This document shows, piece after piece, positions 1 through 7,578 of a stretch of 62,902 nucleotides of DNA. Below the pieces are notes generated by a model. The model made no database searches. It was not told where the DNA came from and was given only the letters and a program-made list of their open reading frames with translations. Position numbers and translations under genes: made by a program. Where the stretch lies: contig CAKZWV010000059.1 in the NCBI GenBank assembly GCA_937922005.1, positions 1 to 62,902 on the forward strand, read 5' to 3'. Position 1 is the stretch's first letter, and each line of letters starts with the position of its first letter. This DNA comes from an uncultured Clostridia bacterium (GTDB taxonomy: Bacteria > Bacillota > Clostridia > Saccharofermentanales > DTU023).

Positions 1-127
1 AAATGACTCATCTCTTTTTAGACTTCTTTAGAGATTTTCGTCTTACCCTTTATACACCACTTTATTGGACATAATCGTTGATTTGGCTCTTACAAGTAAT
101 TGAGGCTTGCTATTGTTTGCAAATTGC

Positions 128-157
128 TTGACAAAATTCTGTTCCAAATGCTATTCT
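128..157 (+). promoter_or_regulatory. Sigma70-type promoter for the antitoxin gene
   Basis: A TTGACA -35 box (128-133) and a TATTCT -10 box (152-157) are separated by 18 bases. Transcription would start near 164, just before the ribosome binding site at 176-180. This placement argues for translation starting at 191 rather than at the ATG at 107, which lies upstream of the promoter. Confidence 0.6.
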
Positions 158-190
158 ATGCTACACCATCAAAACGAGGATGTGATTCTT

Positions 191-496
191 ATGGCAAATA
201 CAGCTGCCGTGTATGCACGCATCGATCCAGAGCTTAAAGCAGACGTTGAAGATATTCTTTCACAACTTGGACTTACTCCGTCCTCTGTGGTACAAATGTT
301 ATATAGCCAGATCAAATTGACGAAAAGTATTCCTTTCGAGATTAAACTACCTATAAACAAACCTCTCTCCGTCGATCAACTTACCACAGAACAACTGAAT
401 GCTGAACTGCAGAAGGCTTATGATTCCATTCTGGCAGGCAAAGTGCATTCAGTAAGTGAAGTGGATGAAATCATGAAGAGAGAGTATGATATTTAA
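191..496 (+). CDS. RelB/DinJ-family antitoxin, orphan
   Basis: This encodes a 101-residue protein of the RelB/DinJ ribbon-helix-helix antitoxin family. The N-terminus (ANTAAVYARIDPELK followed by a helix and GLTPSSVVQML) is the typical DinJ DNA-binding module, and the rest is the toxin-neutralising tail. The reading frame is open back to 107, but the start at 191 is preferred because GAGGA lies 10 bases upstream and a promoter ends at 157. Such antitoxins normally sit directly upstream of a YafQ/RelE ribonuclease. Here no toxin follows: the next gene is convergent, so this copy is an orphan or has lost its partner. Confidence 0.85.
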   Translation: MANTAAVYARIDPELKADVEDILSQLGLTPSSVVQMLYSQIKLTKSIPFEIKLPINKPLSVDQLTTEQLNAELQKAYDSILAGKVHSVSEVDEIMKREYDI

Positions 497-543
497 CGGA
501 TAAGTATCTGGTCTGACCACTAAGATCTTGTAAGTATAAAGAT

Positions 544-578
544 AAAAAAACCTAGGGACTGTATCCCTAGGTTTTTTT
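544..578. terminator. Bidirectional intrinsic terminator between dinJ-like gene and pntB
   Basis: A hairpin of CCTAGGGA and TCCCTAGG (551-571) is flanked by an A-run on the left and a T-run on the right. It can therefore stop transcription from the antitoxin on the plus strand and from pntB on the minus strand. Confidence 0.85.
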
Positions 579-580
579 GC

Positions 581-3500
581 TTATTTCCGTAAGGCCTTCA
601 AGAGGAGCTTTAGGCTCTCCTTGGCATCTCCAAGGAGGAGGACCACCTTGTCAGCCGACTCCTGGGCCTGGGCGTAGAGGGGATTTTCGACCCCTGCATA
701 GCCAGGTTTGAGGTCAAAGTTCAAAATGACAACCTTCTTAGCAGCCTCAACGTCCAAGACGGGCATCCCATAGATGGGGGTCCCTTCGGCGGTATTAGCC
801 GCCGGGTTGATGACGTCATTGGCCCCAATGACTAGGGCCACATCGGTCTGGGCAAAGGTGGGGTTGACGTCTTCCATCTCCCGGAGTTTTTCGTAGGGTA
901 CGTTGACCTCAGCTAGCAGCACATTCATATGGCCAGGCATCCGCCCTGCCACGGGATGGATGGCAAAATCTAAGGATTTCCCTTCTGCTTCCAGATCATC
1001 GGCTAGCTGCTTTACCAAGGGTTGGGCCTGAGAGAGGGCCATACCATAGCCTGGGACTATAATAACCGATTGGGCCTCCTTGAGGAAGCTTCCAGCTAGC
1101 TCGGCCGCCTCGGTGAGATCCTTGGGTACAGGGGTCCCAGCCTGGGCCTTACTTTCTTTATTAGAGGCTTTCCCATTCCCTGCGGCACCCTTGGCCTGCG
1201 CGGTGCTCCCCGCCAGGTCTCTGGTCCCCGCCTGAGCAGCCCGGAAGGCCTTCTGGAGCTTCTTCAAGCTTTCTTTTGCATCCCCAAGTTCCAAAATAAC
1301 ATGGTCTTGGTCTTCTTGGGCCTCAGCGTAGAGGGGATTTTCCACCCCAGCGTAGCCGGGCTTCAAATCGAAGTTCAGGATGACGATGTGCTTAGCATCG
1401 TGGACACTCAAGACCGGCATCCCATAGATGGGCGTTCCTTCTGCGGTATTGGCAGCTGGATTGATGACGTCGTTGGCCCCGATGACGATGACCAGGTCTG
1501 TCTCTTTGAACTTGCTGTCAATTTCTTGCATTTCCTTGAGTTTGTCATAGGGTACATCCACTTCTGCCAGTAAGACATTCATGTGCCCTGGCATCCGTCC
1601 CGCCACGGGGTGAATTGCAAAGTTTACTTCCTTGCCCTCAGACTCGAGTTCATCGGATAGCTGTTTCACGAGAGGTTGGGCTTGGGAGAGGGCCATCCCG
1701 TAACCAGGTACAATGACGACCTTTTTTGCCTCATTTAGCCAGGCCCCATAGCGATCTTCGGGAGAGAGGGAGGCTGAGCCTGCATCCTGGCCTTCTTGAC
1801 TTGATCCAGTAGCATGGGCCTGAGCCGTAGCCCCCGCCTGGGCAGCCCGGAAGGCCTTCTGGAGTTTCTTCAAGCTTTCTTTTGCATCCCCAAGTTCCAA
1901 AATAACATGGTCTTGGTCTTCTTGGGCCTCAGCGTAGAGGGGATTTTCCACCCCAGCGTAGCCGGGCTTCAAATCGAAGTTCAGGATGACGATGTGCTTA
2001 GCATCGTGGACACTCAAGACCGGCATCCCATAGATGGGCGTTCCTTCTGCGGTATTGGCAGCTGGATTGATGACGTCGTTGGCCCCGATGACGATGACCA
2101 GGTCTGTCTCTTTGAACTTGCTGTCAATTTCTTGCATTTCCTTGAGTTTGTCATAGGGTACATCCACTTCTGCCAGTAAGACATTCATGTGCCCTGGCAT
2201 CCGTCCCGCCACGGGGTGAATCGCAAAGTTTACTTCCTTGCCCTCGGACTCGAGTTCATCGGATAGCTGTTTCACGAGAGGTTGGGCTTGTGAAAGGGCC
2301 ATCCCGTAACCAGGTACAATGACGACTTTTTTGGCTTCATTTAGCCAGGCCCCATAACGATCTTCGGGAGAGAGGGGGACAGCGTTTGGCTTTCCTTGGG
2401 CCCCAGCCCCAGTCCTAGCCCCAGCCTTGCCAGCAGAAGATCCTTGGCCTTGAAGGGCAGCATGGTATTCTTTCAAGAGCCCCCGCAAGCTTTCCTTGGC
2501 ATCGCCCAAACGTAGGACAACCCGGGTTCCTTTCCCGGTTTTGGCTTCTTCTTTGGCCTCCCGATAGAGGGGGTTCTCTACGCCCGCATAGCCAGGTTTT
2601 TCATCAAAGTTGCAAATAATCACGTGCTTGGCTTGCGCTACATTCAAGACGGGCATCCCGTAGATGGGGGTACCTTCTGCAGTATTGGCAGCAGGGTTGA
2701 TGACGTCATTGGCCCCAACGACCAGGGCTACATCCGTCTCAGAGAAGGAATCGTTAATATCTTGCATTTCCTTCAGTTTTTCGTAGGGAATATTTACTTC
2801 AGCCAGCAGCACATTCATATGGCCAGGCATCCGCCCTGCTACTGGATGGATGGCAAATACTACTTCCTTACCTTCCGCTTCCAGGTCATCGCAAACTTGC
2901 TTAACCAGGGGTTGAGCTTGGGAAAGGGCCATCCCGTAACCGGGGACGATTACAACCTTTTTGGCCTCAGCGAGCCAGCTTGCCGGATCAGCTACCTTTG
3001 TATCATCCGCTCCGACGCCAGCCTTACCAGCCTTATCCTTACCAGCCTTATCTGTGCCAGCTTCTGCAGAGGAGTCAGAGCTTGCCACGCCTGAAGCTGC
3101 CCCAGTCTTGAGAGGAGCAGCCCCTGCTCCGCCCCGGATCTTCCCACCAGCTGGACTGGCCGTCTTCCCTAGCAAGATATCCATGAGGTGACGGTTCATC
3201 GACCGGCACATAATTTGGGTCAAGAGGAGACCGGAAGCCCCGACAATGCCGCCGACGGCCACCAGGAGAAGGTCCGAGATAGCCATGCCCGCAATGGCCC
3301 CTGCCACCCCGGAAAAAGAATTCAGGAGGGAAATGGTGATGGGCATGTCTGCCCCTCCGACCCGGATGGCAAAGACATAGCCAAAGGCGTTAGAAAGAAG
3401 GACCGCCGCTAAAATTAAGCTTGTCCGATAGGGCCCGTCCGCCACAAAGGGGGCTACAGCAAAGAGGGGGACCGTAATCAAGGATAAGATCAGTAAGACG

Positions 3501-4048
3501 GTCGTAATGGCCTGGTGGTTTTTCCAGACAATGGGTCTTTGATTCATGAGTCGGTGCAACTTGGCAGCTGCCACGGCCGATCCCGACCAGGTCAGACCGC
3601 CTACCACAATAGCTAGGCCCGCCGTGACCAGAGAAAAGGCATTACTTTCCCCCTTGTTATTCCAGATGGAAAGCATACCGGCGATCATGGAAGCCAAACC
3701 GCCAAATCCGTTCAAGAGACCGACCATCTGGGGCATTTCGATCATCTTGATCTTAGCCGACAAAATGAGGCCTAAGACCGTCCCGCAGGCCATGGCCAAC
3801 CAGAGGTCCCAGAGGGTGAAAATCTCAAAATACCAGAGGGTGAGGAGGATGGCTAGGCCCATCGAACAGGCCCCCATGAGGTTTCCGCTGACAGCCGTTT
3901 CCACCTTACTCATCCGAGAAATCCCTAGCAAAACGGCGACTGCCAGGATAGCCGCCAAACAATAATAGATGACCGCATTCGATTGCATACAAAAGGCTAA
4001 GACCGGCACAAATCCCCCTAGGGCAGTTACTATCGCAGAACCTATCAT
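581..4048 (-). CDS. pntB: NAD(P) transhydrogenase beta subunit with four tandem domain III copies
   Basis: This is the membrane and NADP(H)-binding subunit of the proton-translocating transhydrogenase, which exchanges hydride between NAD(H) and NADP(H) coupled to the proton gradient. PntB is usually about 460 residues; this one is 1155. Residues 1 to about 300 are the membrane domain II. They are followed by an Ala/Gly/Lys linker and then four complete domain III copies, at about 355-540, 565-760, 767-962 and 985-1155. Each copy has VPGYGMALSQAQ, HPVAGRMPGHMNVLLAE, GANDVINPAANTAEGTPIYGMPVL and a GYAGVENPLY loop. Copies 2 and 3 are nearly identical. In all four copies the Lys-Arg pair that binds the NADP 2'-phosphate in E. 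coli PntB (KRSMNTGYAG) is replaced by NFD(E/L)KPGYAG. The start overlaps the pntA2 stop by four bases. Confidence 0.93.
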   Translation of the reverse strand: MIGSAIVTALGGFVPVLAFCMQSNAVIYYCLAAILAVAVLLGISRMSKVETAVSGNLMGACSMGLAILLTLWYFEIFTLWDLWLAMACGTVLGLILSAKIKMIEMPQMVGLLNGFGGLASMIAGMLSIWNNKGESNAFSLVTAGLAIVVGGLTWSGSAVAAAKLHRLMNQRPIVWKNHQAITTVLLILSLITVPLFAVAPFVADGPYRTSLILAAVLLSNAFGYVFAIRVGGADMPITISLLNSFSGVAGAIAGMAISDLLLVAVGGIVGASGLLLTQIMCRSMNRHLMDILLGKTASPAGGKIRGGAGAAPLKTGAASGVASSDSSAEAGTDKAGKDKAGKAGVGADDTKVADPASWLAEAKKVVIVPGYGMALSQAQPLVKQVCDDLEAEGKEVVFAIHPVAGRMPGHMNVLLAEVNIPYEKLKEMQDINDSFSETDVALVVGANDVINPAANTAEGTPIYGMPVLNVAQAKHVIICNFDEKPGYAGVENPLYREAKEEAKTGKGTRVVLRLGDAKESLRGLLKEYHAALQGQGSSAGKAGARTGAGAQGKPNAVPLSPEDRYGAWLNEAKKVVIVPGYGMALSQAQPLVKQLSDELESEGKEVNFAIHPVAGRMPGHMNVLLAEVDVPYDKLKEMQEIDSKFKETDLVIVIGANDVINPAANTAEGTPIYGMPVLSVHDAKHIVILNFDLKPGYAGVENPLYAEAQEDQDHVILELGDAKESLKKLQKAFRAAQAGATAQAHATGSSQEGQDAGSASLSPEDRYGAWLNEAKKVVIVPGYGMALSQAQPLVKQLSDELESEGKEVNFAIHPVAGRMPGHMNVLLAEVDVPYDKLKEMQEIDSKFKETDLVIVIGANDVINPAANTAEGTPIYGMPVLSVHDAKHIVILNFDLKPGYAGVENPLYAEAQEDQDHVILELGDAKESLKKLQKAFRAAQAGTRDLAGSTAQAKGAAGNGKASNKESKAQAGTPVPKDLTEAAELAGSFLKEAQSVIIVPGYGMALSQAQPLVKQLADDLEAEGKSLDFAIHPVAGRMPGHMNVLLAEVNVPYEKLREMEDVNPTFAQTDVALVIGANDVINPAANTAEGTPIYGMPVLDVEAAKKVVILNFDLKPGYAGVENPLYAQAQESADKVVLLLGDAKESLKLLLKALRK
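1231..2376. repeat. 606-bp tandem duplication inside pntB
   Basis: Two near-identical segments, about 1231-1770 and 1837-2376, lie exactly 606 bases apart and differ at only a handful of positions. They encode domain III copies 3 and 2. The period is 202 codons, so the frame is kept. The outer two copies share the same protein fold but have clearly diverged, which indicates a recent duplication or ongoing gene conversion between the inner pair. Confidence 0.92.
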
Positions 4049-4365
4049 GCTTTTTCTCCCCCTTTGCTTTGGGTCTTCTGGGCCTTGCTGCCCTTAAACA
4101 TCTTGAGCATCCTGTGGGTGACACCAAATCCCCCCACCACGTTGAGCATCGCCAGGACAATGGCAATAAAACCGAGGACTTTATAGCCAGTATGCACCGC
4201 TGCCGCAGTTGCTGCCAAACATCCCAAAACAGTACCTCCGGAGAAGGCATTCATCCCCGACATCAGGGGTGTATGTAAAAGACTTGGTACCTTGTTGATA
4301 ATCTTATACCCCAAGAGGGTAGCGCCAACAAAGACCAAGAGAAAGATCAGCTGATACGCATTCAT
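4045..4365 (-). CDS. pntA2: NAD(P) transhydrogenase alpha subunit part 2 (membrane)
   Basis: This 106-residue protein is the small membrane piece of a split alpha subunit. It supplies transmembrane helices of domain II, and matches the short PntA2/PntAB proteins of organisms whose alpha subunit is two polypeptides. It has about three hydrophobic helices and a basic, Lys-rich C-terminus. The frame is open upstream to 4557, but the start at 4365 is chosen because AGGAAA precedes it and family length fits. It overlaps pntB by ATGA. A structured 192-base gap with a terminator-like hairpin separates it from pntA1. Confidence 0.88.
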   Translation of the reverse strand: MNAYQLIFLLVFVGATLLGYKIINKVPSLLHTPLMSGMNAFSGGTVLGCLAATAAAVHTGYKVLGFIAIVLAMLNVVGGFGVTHRMLKMFKGSKAQKTQSKGGEKA

Positions 4366-4557
4366 AAAGAGAGTTTTCCTTTCTATCATGAACAAATATT
4401 CCCGCTCGCCGCCAGACTTTTCCCAGCTAGCGAAATTTCCGCTGTCTGGTTTTTTATAGGCTAGCGGAAGACTTGCCACCTGGTTTTTTGCCAGGAGCCA
4501 ACGAAAAAAAGACCCTGCCTCTTCGCAACTGAAAAGGCAGGGCACGAGAAGACGCAA
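4366..4557 (-). other. Structured 192-base leader between pntA1 and pntA2
   Basis: This gap within the operon holds several possible hairpins on the minus strand: an intrinsic-terminator-like stem at 4513-4542, a CCTGG/CCAGG stem around 4480-4497, and a CCAGAC/GTCTGG stem near 4411-4446. No open frame in it looks coding. It could lower expression of pntA2-pntB relative to pntA1. Confidence 0.45.
4501..4542 (-). terminator. Intra-operon terminator between pntA1 and pntA2
   Basis: On the minus strand a CCCTGCCT/AGGCAGGG stem (4513-4542) with a 14-base loop is followed by a run of seven T (complement of 4504-4510). It stands just after the pntA1 stop, so some transcripts would end there and only read-through would reach pntA2-pntB. 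Confidence 0.7.
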
Positions 4558-5718
4558 CTAGTCGAGCTTCATCGCTTTACGTGCGCCCTTGTGGACGATC
4601 TCACCGTCAATGGTGGTGAGAGATTTAGCAATAATCTCATCTTCACGGACAAGGACAATCTTGCCATCTTTGACCAGATATTTCACGAAATTGGCAATGT
4701 TCTGTGCAAACATCCAGGTCGAGCTCGTTGGGAGCATACCGGGAATATTCTTGATCCCGATCAGGGTGACGTGGTGCTTGACTTCGATCTTGCCAGGAGG
4801 GGTAATGGCGCAGTTCCCACCTTGGTCAATGGAGATATCGACGATAACGGAACCAGGCTTCATGGTCTTGACCATCTCTTCGGTGATCAGGGTCGGAGCC
4901 AGCTCGCCAGGAACCAGAGCGGAGCAGAAGATGATATCCATGTCTTTGACAACATCTTTCAAGACTTCCCGCTCTTTCTTGAGGTTTTCCTCAGAAAGGG
5001 CCAGGGCGTAGCCACCTTCGCCAACGGCATCCTTGGGATCGACCCCCAGGTCTACCACTTTGGCACCTAGAGAGGAGGCCTGCTCAGCAGCATCCGGACG
5101 AATATCTGCAGCATGGATGACCGCACCAAGACGTTTCGCAGTGGCTAGGGCCTGTAGGCCGCCAACCCCAGTTCCGATGACGAGGACCTGGCAGGGCTTG
5201 ATGACCCCAACGGCACTAAAGATCTGCGGGATGAACTTGGGCAGACGATCAGCCGCCATGAGGATACCCTTGTATCCGGCACAGGTGCTCATGGAGGTCA
5301 AGGCATCGAGGTTTTGAGCCCGAGAGATTCTCGGCACCCCGTCCAGGGTCAGACTGATGACGCCTTGCTTGGCCATCTTCTTGACCATCTCATGGTTGAC
5401 TGGCGCAGCAGGGTGAATGAAGGTAATCAGATATTGGCCCTTATGCATCATGTCAACTTCATGCTTATTCTTCTCTTCATTGAAGAGAGGCTCCTTGACC
5501 TTGATGATTAAGTCTGCCTTCTTAAAAATCTCCTCGCAGTCTGCCACCATAGTGGCCCCTGCTTTTTCGTACTCTGGATCATGGTAATAAGAACCTTCAC
5601 CAGCCCCTTTTTCGACCATGACGGTCAGACCTTGGTCTACCATCGCTTTAACTGTGTCAGGGGAAGCGGCGACTCTTGCTTCGCCACTCATAATTTCCTT
5701 AGGAACGCCGATAATCAT
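4558..5718 (-). CDS. pntA1: NAD(P) transhydrogenase alpha subunit part 1 (NAD-binding)
   Basis: This 386-residue soluble protein is domain I of the transhydrogenase, which binds NAD(H) at the cytoplasmic face. It belongs to the alanine dehydrogenase/PntA fold. The Rossmann motif IGTGVGGLQAL is near residues 181-191 and ends in an acidic residue (AADIRP) typical of NAD specificity. The RQD-like loop reads RISRAQNLDALTSMS near residues 130-145. It lacks membrane helices, which are supplied by pntA2, so the alpha subunit is split. AGGAGG precedes the ATG. It is the first gene of the pnt operon, with a promoter and palindrome directly upstream. Confidence 0.93.
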   Translation of the reverse strand: MIIGVPKEIMSGEARVAASPDTVKAMVDQGLTVMVEKGAGEGSYYHDPEYEKAGATMVADCEEIFKKADLIIKVKEPLFNEEKNKHEVDMMHKGQYLITFIHPAAPVNHEMVKKMAKQGVISLTLDGVPRISRAQNLDALTSMSTCAGYKGILMAADRLPKFIPQIFSAVGVIKPCQVLVIGTGVGGLQALATAKRLGAVIHAADIRPDAAEQASSLGAKVVDLGVDPKDAVGEGGYALALSEENLKKEREVLKDVVKDMDIIFCSALVPGELAPTLITEEMVKTMKPGSVIVDISIDQGGNCAITPPGKIEVKHHVTLIGIKNIPGMLPTSSTWMFAQNIANFVKYLVKDGKIVLVREDEIIAKSLTTIDGEIVHKGARKAMKLD

Positions 5719-5731
5719 ATGTACCTCCTAA

Positions 5732-5749
5732 TGATACGAAAATGTATCA
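5732..5749. promoter_or_regulatory. Palindromic operator at the pnt promoter
   Basis: TGATAC and GTATCA half-sites are separated by GAAAAT, giving a perfect inverted repeat that covers the expected transcription start of the pnt operon, between the -10 box and the ribosome binding site. A closely similar palindrome lies at the same relative position in front of the SPFH gene (7472-7490). The regulator is unknown. Confidence 0.6.
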
Positions 5750-5751
5750 CT

Positions 5752-5780
5752 ATTGTAATCTACCCGTCAGGATTTCGCAA
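5752..5780 (-). promoter_or_regulatory. Promoter of the pntA1-pntA2-pntB operon
   Basis: On the minus strand TTGCGA (5775-5780) and TACAAT (5752-5757) are 17 bases apart. The start point would fall near 5745, inside the palindrome at 5732-5749. Confidence 0.65.
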
Positions 5781-5795
5781 GAAAGAAGAAAGAGC

Positions 5796-6068
5796 TTAGG
5801 AGGAGGCAGGAGGGTCAGACGGGGCGGGATTATTTGTAGGAGGGGGAGGATTCGGGGAAATAGGGGCCCCTGTTGAAGAAGAATTTTCCTCTAAGGCAGA
5901 TGATTCGGATTCGTAGGGACCCTTGCCTTTCTCACGCTCTTTCACGCAACGTACGAGGAGGTATTCAATCTGGCCATTGACCGACCGAAATTCATCCTCT
6001 GCCCAGGCTGCAAGCTTATTGTAGAGCTCGGGAGAGAGGCGAAGGGCTATTTGTTTCTTGGGTGCCAC
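5796..6068 (-). CDS. Arc-like ribbon-helix-helix DNA-binding protein
   Basis: This 90-residue protein begins with an Arc-type ribbon-helix-helix domain (KKQIALRLSPELYNKLAAWAEDEFRSVNGQIEYLL, given here only by its key parts: the KKQIALRL strand and the FRSVNGQIEYLL helix) and ends in a Pro/Ser/Glu-rich disordered tail. The start is GTG at 6068 and has no clear ribosome binding site. The frame stays open upstream to 6215 through a 12-base tandem repeat but contains no ATG, GTG or TTG there. It lies downstream of the SPFH gene on the same strand. Small proteins of this type often accompany SPFH genes in Bacillota; its target is not shown by the sequence. Confidence 0.75.
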   Translation of the reverse strand: MAPKKQIALRLSPELYNKLAAWAEDEFRSVNGQIEYLLVRCVKEREKGKGPYESESSALEENSSSTGAPISPNPPPPTNNPAPSDPPASS

Positions 6069-6108
6069 GGTATTAGGCAGCGAACCGGAAAGCAGATCGG
6101 GAACCGAA

Positions 6109-6180
6109 TCAGAAACTAATTCAGAAACTAATTCAGAAACTAAATCAGAAACTAAATCAGAAACGAAATCAGTTACCGAA
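6109..6180. repeat. 12-bp tandem repeat, six units
   Basis: Six units related to TCAGAAACTAAT run without gaps between the SPFH stop and the RHH start. The first four are almost identical and the last is degenerate. Read on the minus strand in the RHH frame they would encode a Ser-Asp/Glu-Leu/Phe-Val repeat, but no start codon precedes them. Confidence 0.85.
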
Positions 6181-6224
6181 ACAGGATCCGGAGCGGCAGC
6201 CGGAGCGTCTAGACCCTAAGGGGC

Positions 6225-7391
6225 CTAGTAAAGGCTACCGGTATTTACGATGGGCTGGGCATCCCGATCAGCACAGAGGACGACGAGGAGGTTGGACACC
6301 ATGGCGGCTTTTCGCTCTTCATCCAAGTTGACCTTATTGTTCTTATCTAGTTCATCCAGGGCCATCTCGACAATCGAAACCGCTCCTTGGACGATCATGG
6401 CTCTGGCGTCAATGATGGCGGAAGCTTGTTGGCGTTTCAACATAACAGCGGCGATTTCCGGCGCATAAGCTAGATAAGTGATCTGAGTCTTGCAGATTTC
6501 GATGCCGGCAGGTTCCATAGCCTCTTGGAGATTCTGGCGGATCCGTTCCGCCACAATCTTACTAGATCCCCGCAAACTGCCCTCATCCGGCTGGCCATCC
6601 CCCGTCGTATCGACGTTGGCGGCGACATCATAGGGATAGATGCGCACGATATCCCGGACTGCAATATCGCATTGCAGCGACAAATATTCCTTGTAGTTGT
6701 CCACAATAAAGACCGCCTTAGCTGTATCGATTACCCGCCAAGTGACGGCAACACCAACTTCTACCGGATTGCCGAGGGCATCGTTGATCTTTTGTTTGGC
6801 ATTGGATAGGGTCATGATTTTGAGGGAAATCTTCTTGCCGCCTACCGTCACATTGCTGTTGCTGGAATTAATATTGATCGTTGCACCTTTTTTTCCAAAG
6901 CCTTCCACGTCTTCGCTCTGACCTAATTTTGTTCCAGCTGCTGGGTTAAAGGCGATGGCAAAGGGGTGGATGTAGTAGAAGCCTTCTTTACGTAAAGTCC
7001 CCAAATACCGGCCAAATAGGGTGAGGACGACCGCTTCTTCTGGACGGATCAGACGAAAGCCGCCTAATAATACCCAACCTCCGACCAACCAGGCCAGGGA
7101 GGGGAGAAAGAATACCAGACCCTTAGCCGTGGCCTTGCCCTGTTCTGCTTCCGTCATGCCAGAGGAGGGGAAGGCTGCCTTTGAAAATCTATCACTTTCT
7201 TCCATGGATATATCTGGAACCATGCTTTCGCTCCCTTCATCAAGGAGGGTTCCGCCATAGATAACGCCAGCAATGGCCAGGGCGTAGGCGAGAATAAAGA
7301 TCAGAAGGACAAGTAAACCGTTCGGACGGCGTTCCAGGGTGACCTCCTTCACATCTTTGGAAGCTTTAACTTGAGTAAGAGGATTGGACAT
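6225..7391 (-). CDS. SPFH/band-7 domain membrane protein
   Basis: This 388-residue protein is an SPFH (stomatin/prohibitin/flotillin) family scaffold. Two transmembrane segments lie near the N-terminus (about residues 25-45 and 85-110). They are followed by the SPFH core with RPEEAVVLTLFGRYLGTLRKEG, VAVTWRVIDTAKAVF and the long C-terminal helix including RQQASAIIDARAMIVQGA. Such proteins form membrane oligomers, and the C-terminal helix is the oligomerisation region. The start at 7391 is preferred over 7457 because GAAAGGA lies 7 bases upstream. It probably forms an operon with the downstream RHH gene, and its promoter carries palindromes similar to that of pnt. Confidence 0.85.
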   Translation of the reverse strand: MSNPLTQVKASKDVKEVTLERRPNGLLVLLIFILAYALAIAGVIYGGTLLDEGSESMVPDISMEESDRFSKAAFPSSGMTEAEQGKATAKGLVFFLPSLAWLVGGWVLLGGFRLIRPEEAVVLTLFGRYLGTLRKEGFYYIHPFAIAFNPAAGTKLGQSEDVEGFGKKGATININSSNSNVTVGGKKISLKIMTLSNAKQKINDALGNPVEVGVAVTWRVIDTAKAVFIVDNYKEYLSLQCDIAVRDIVRIYPYDVAANVDTTGDGQPDEGSLRGSSKIVAERIRQNLQEAMEPAGIEICKTQITYLAYAPEIAAVMLKRQQASAIIDARAMIVQGAVSIVEMALDELDKNNKVNLDEERKAAMVSNLLVVLCADRDAQPIVNTGSLY

Positions 7392-7471
7392 AGGATATTC
7401 CTTTCTAGACCGCCCTAGGCTGCCAGCTGGCGTCCGAGGGCTTGCTTGCAGACTCATTGCTATGAGTTGGG

Positions 7472-7513
7472 TGATATGAAAGCGATATCATTTAGATATC
7501 ATTTTCATATTGC
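7472..7513. promoter_or_regulatory. Palindromic operator sites in the SPFH leader
   Basis: TGATATGAAAGCGATATCA (7472-7490) is an inverted repeat of TGATAT and ATATCA. It is followed by a second related element containing GATATCATTTTCATAT. They sit just downstream of the SPFH promoter, at and after +1. The first site matches the pnt operator in its half-sites and in the GAAA centre. Confidence 0.6.
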
Positions 7514-7521
7514 TTAGATTT

Positions 7522-7550
7522 ATTTTACTCCGATTATTTCACTTTGTCTA
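7522..7550 (-). promoter_or_regulatory. Promoter of the SPFH-RHH genes
   Basis: On the minus strand TAGACA (7545-7550) and TAAAAT (7522-7527) are spaced by 17 bases, and the predicted start falls next to the operator-like repeats. Confidence 0.65.
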
Positions 7551-7578
7551 GATCCCTCCTAGATTTTTTATAGGCGTC

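Noticed and set aside
1301..3412. Several plus-strand ORFs of 70-156 codons opposite pntB
   Set aside because: They mirror the repeated domain III codons on the other strand, two of them identical in sequence, and have no binding sites.
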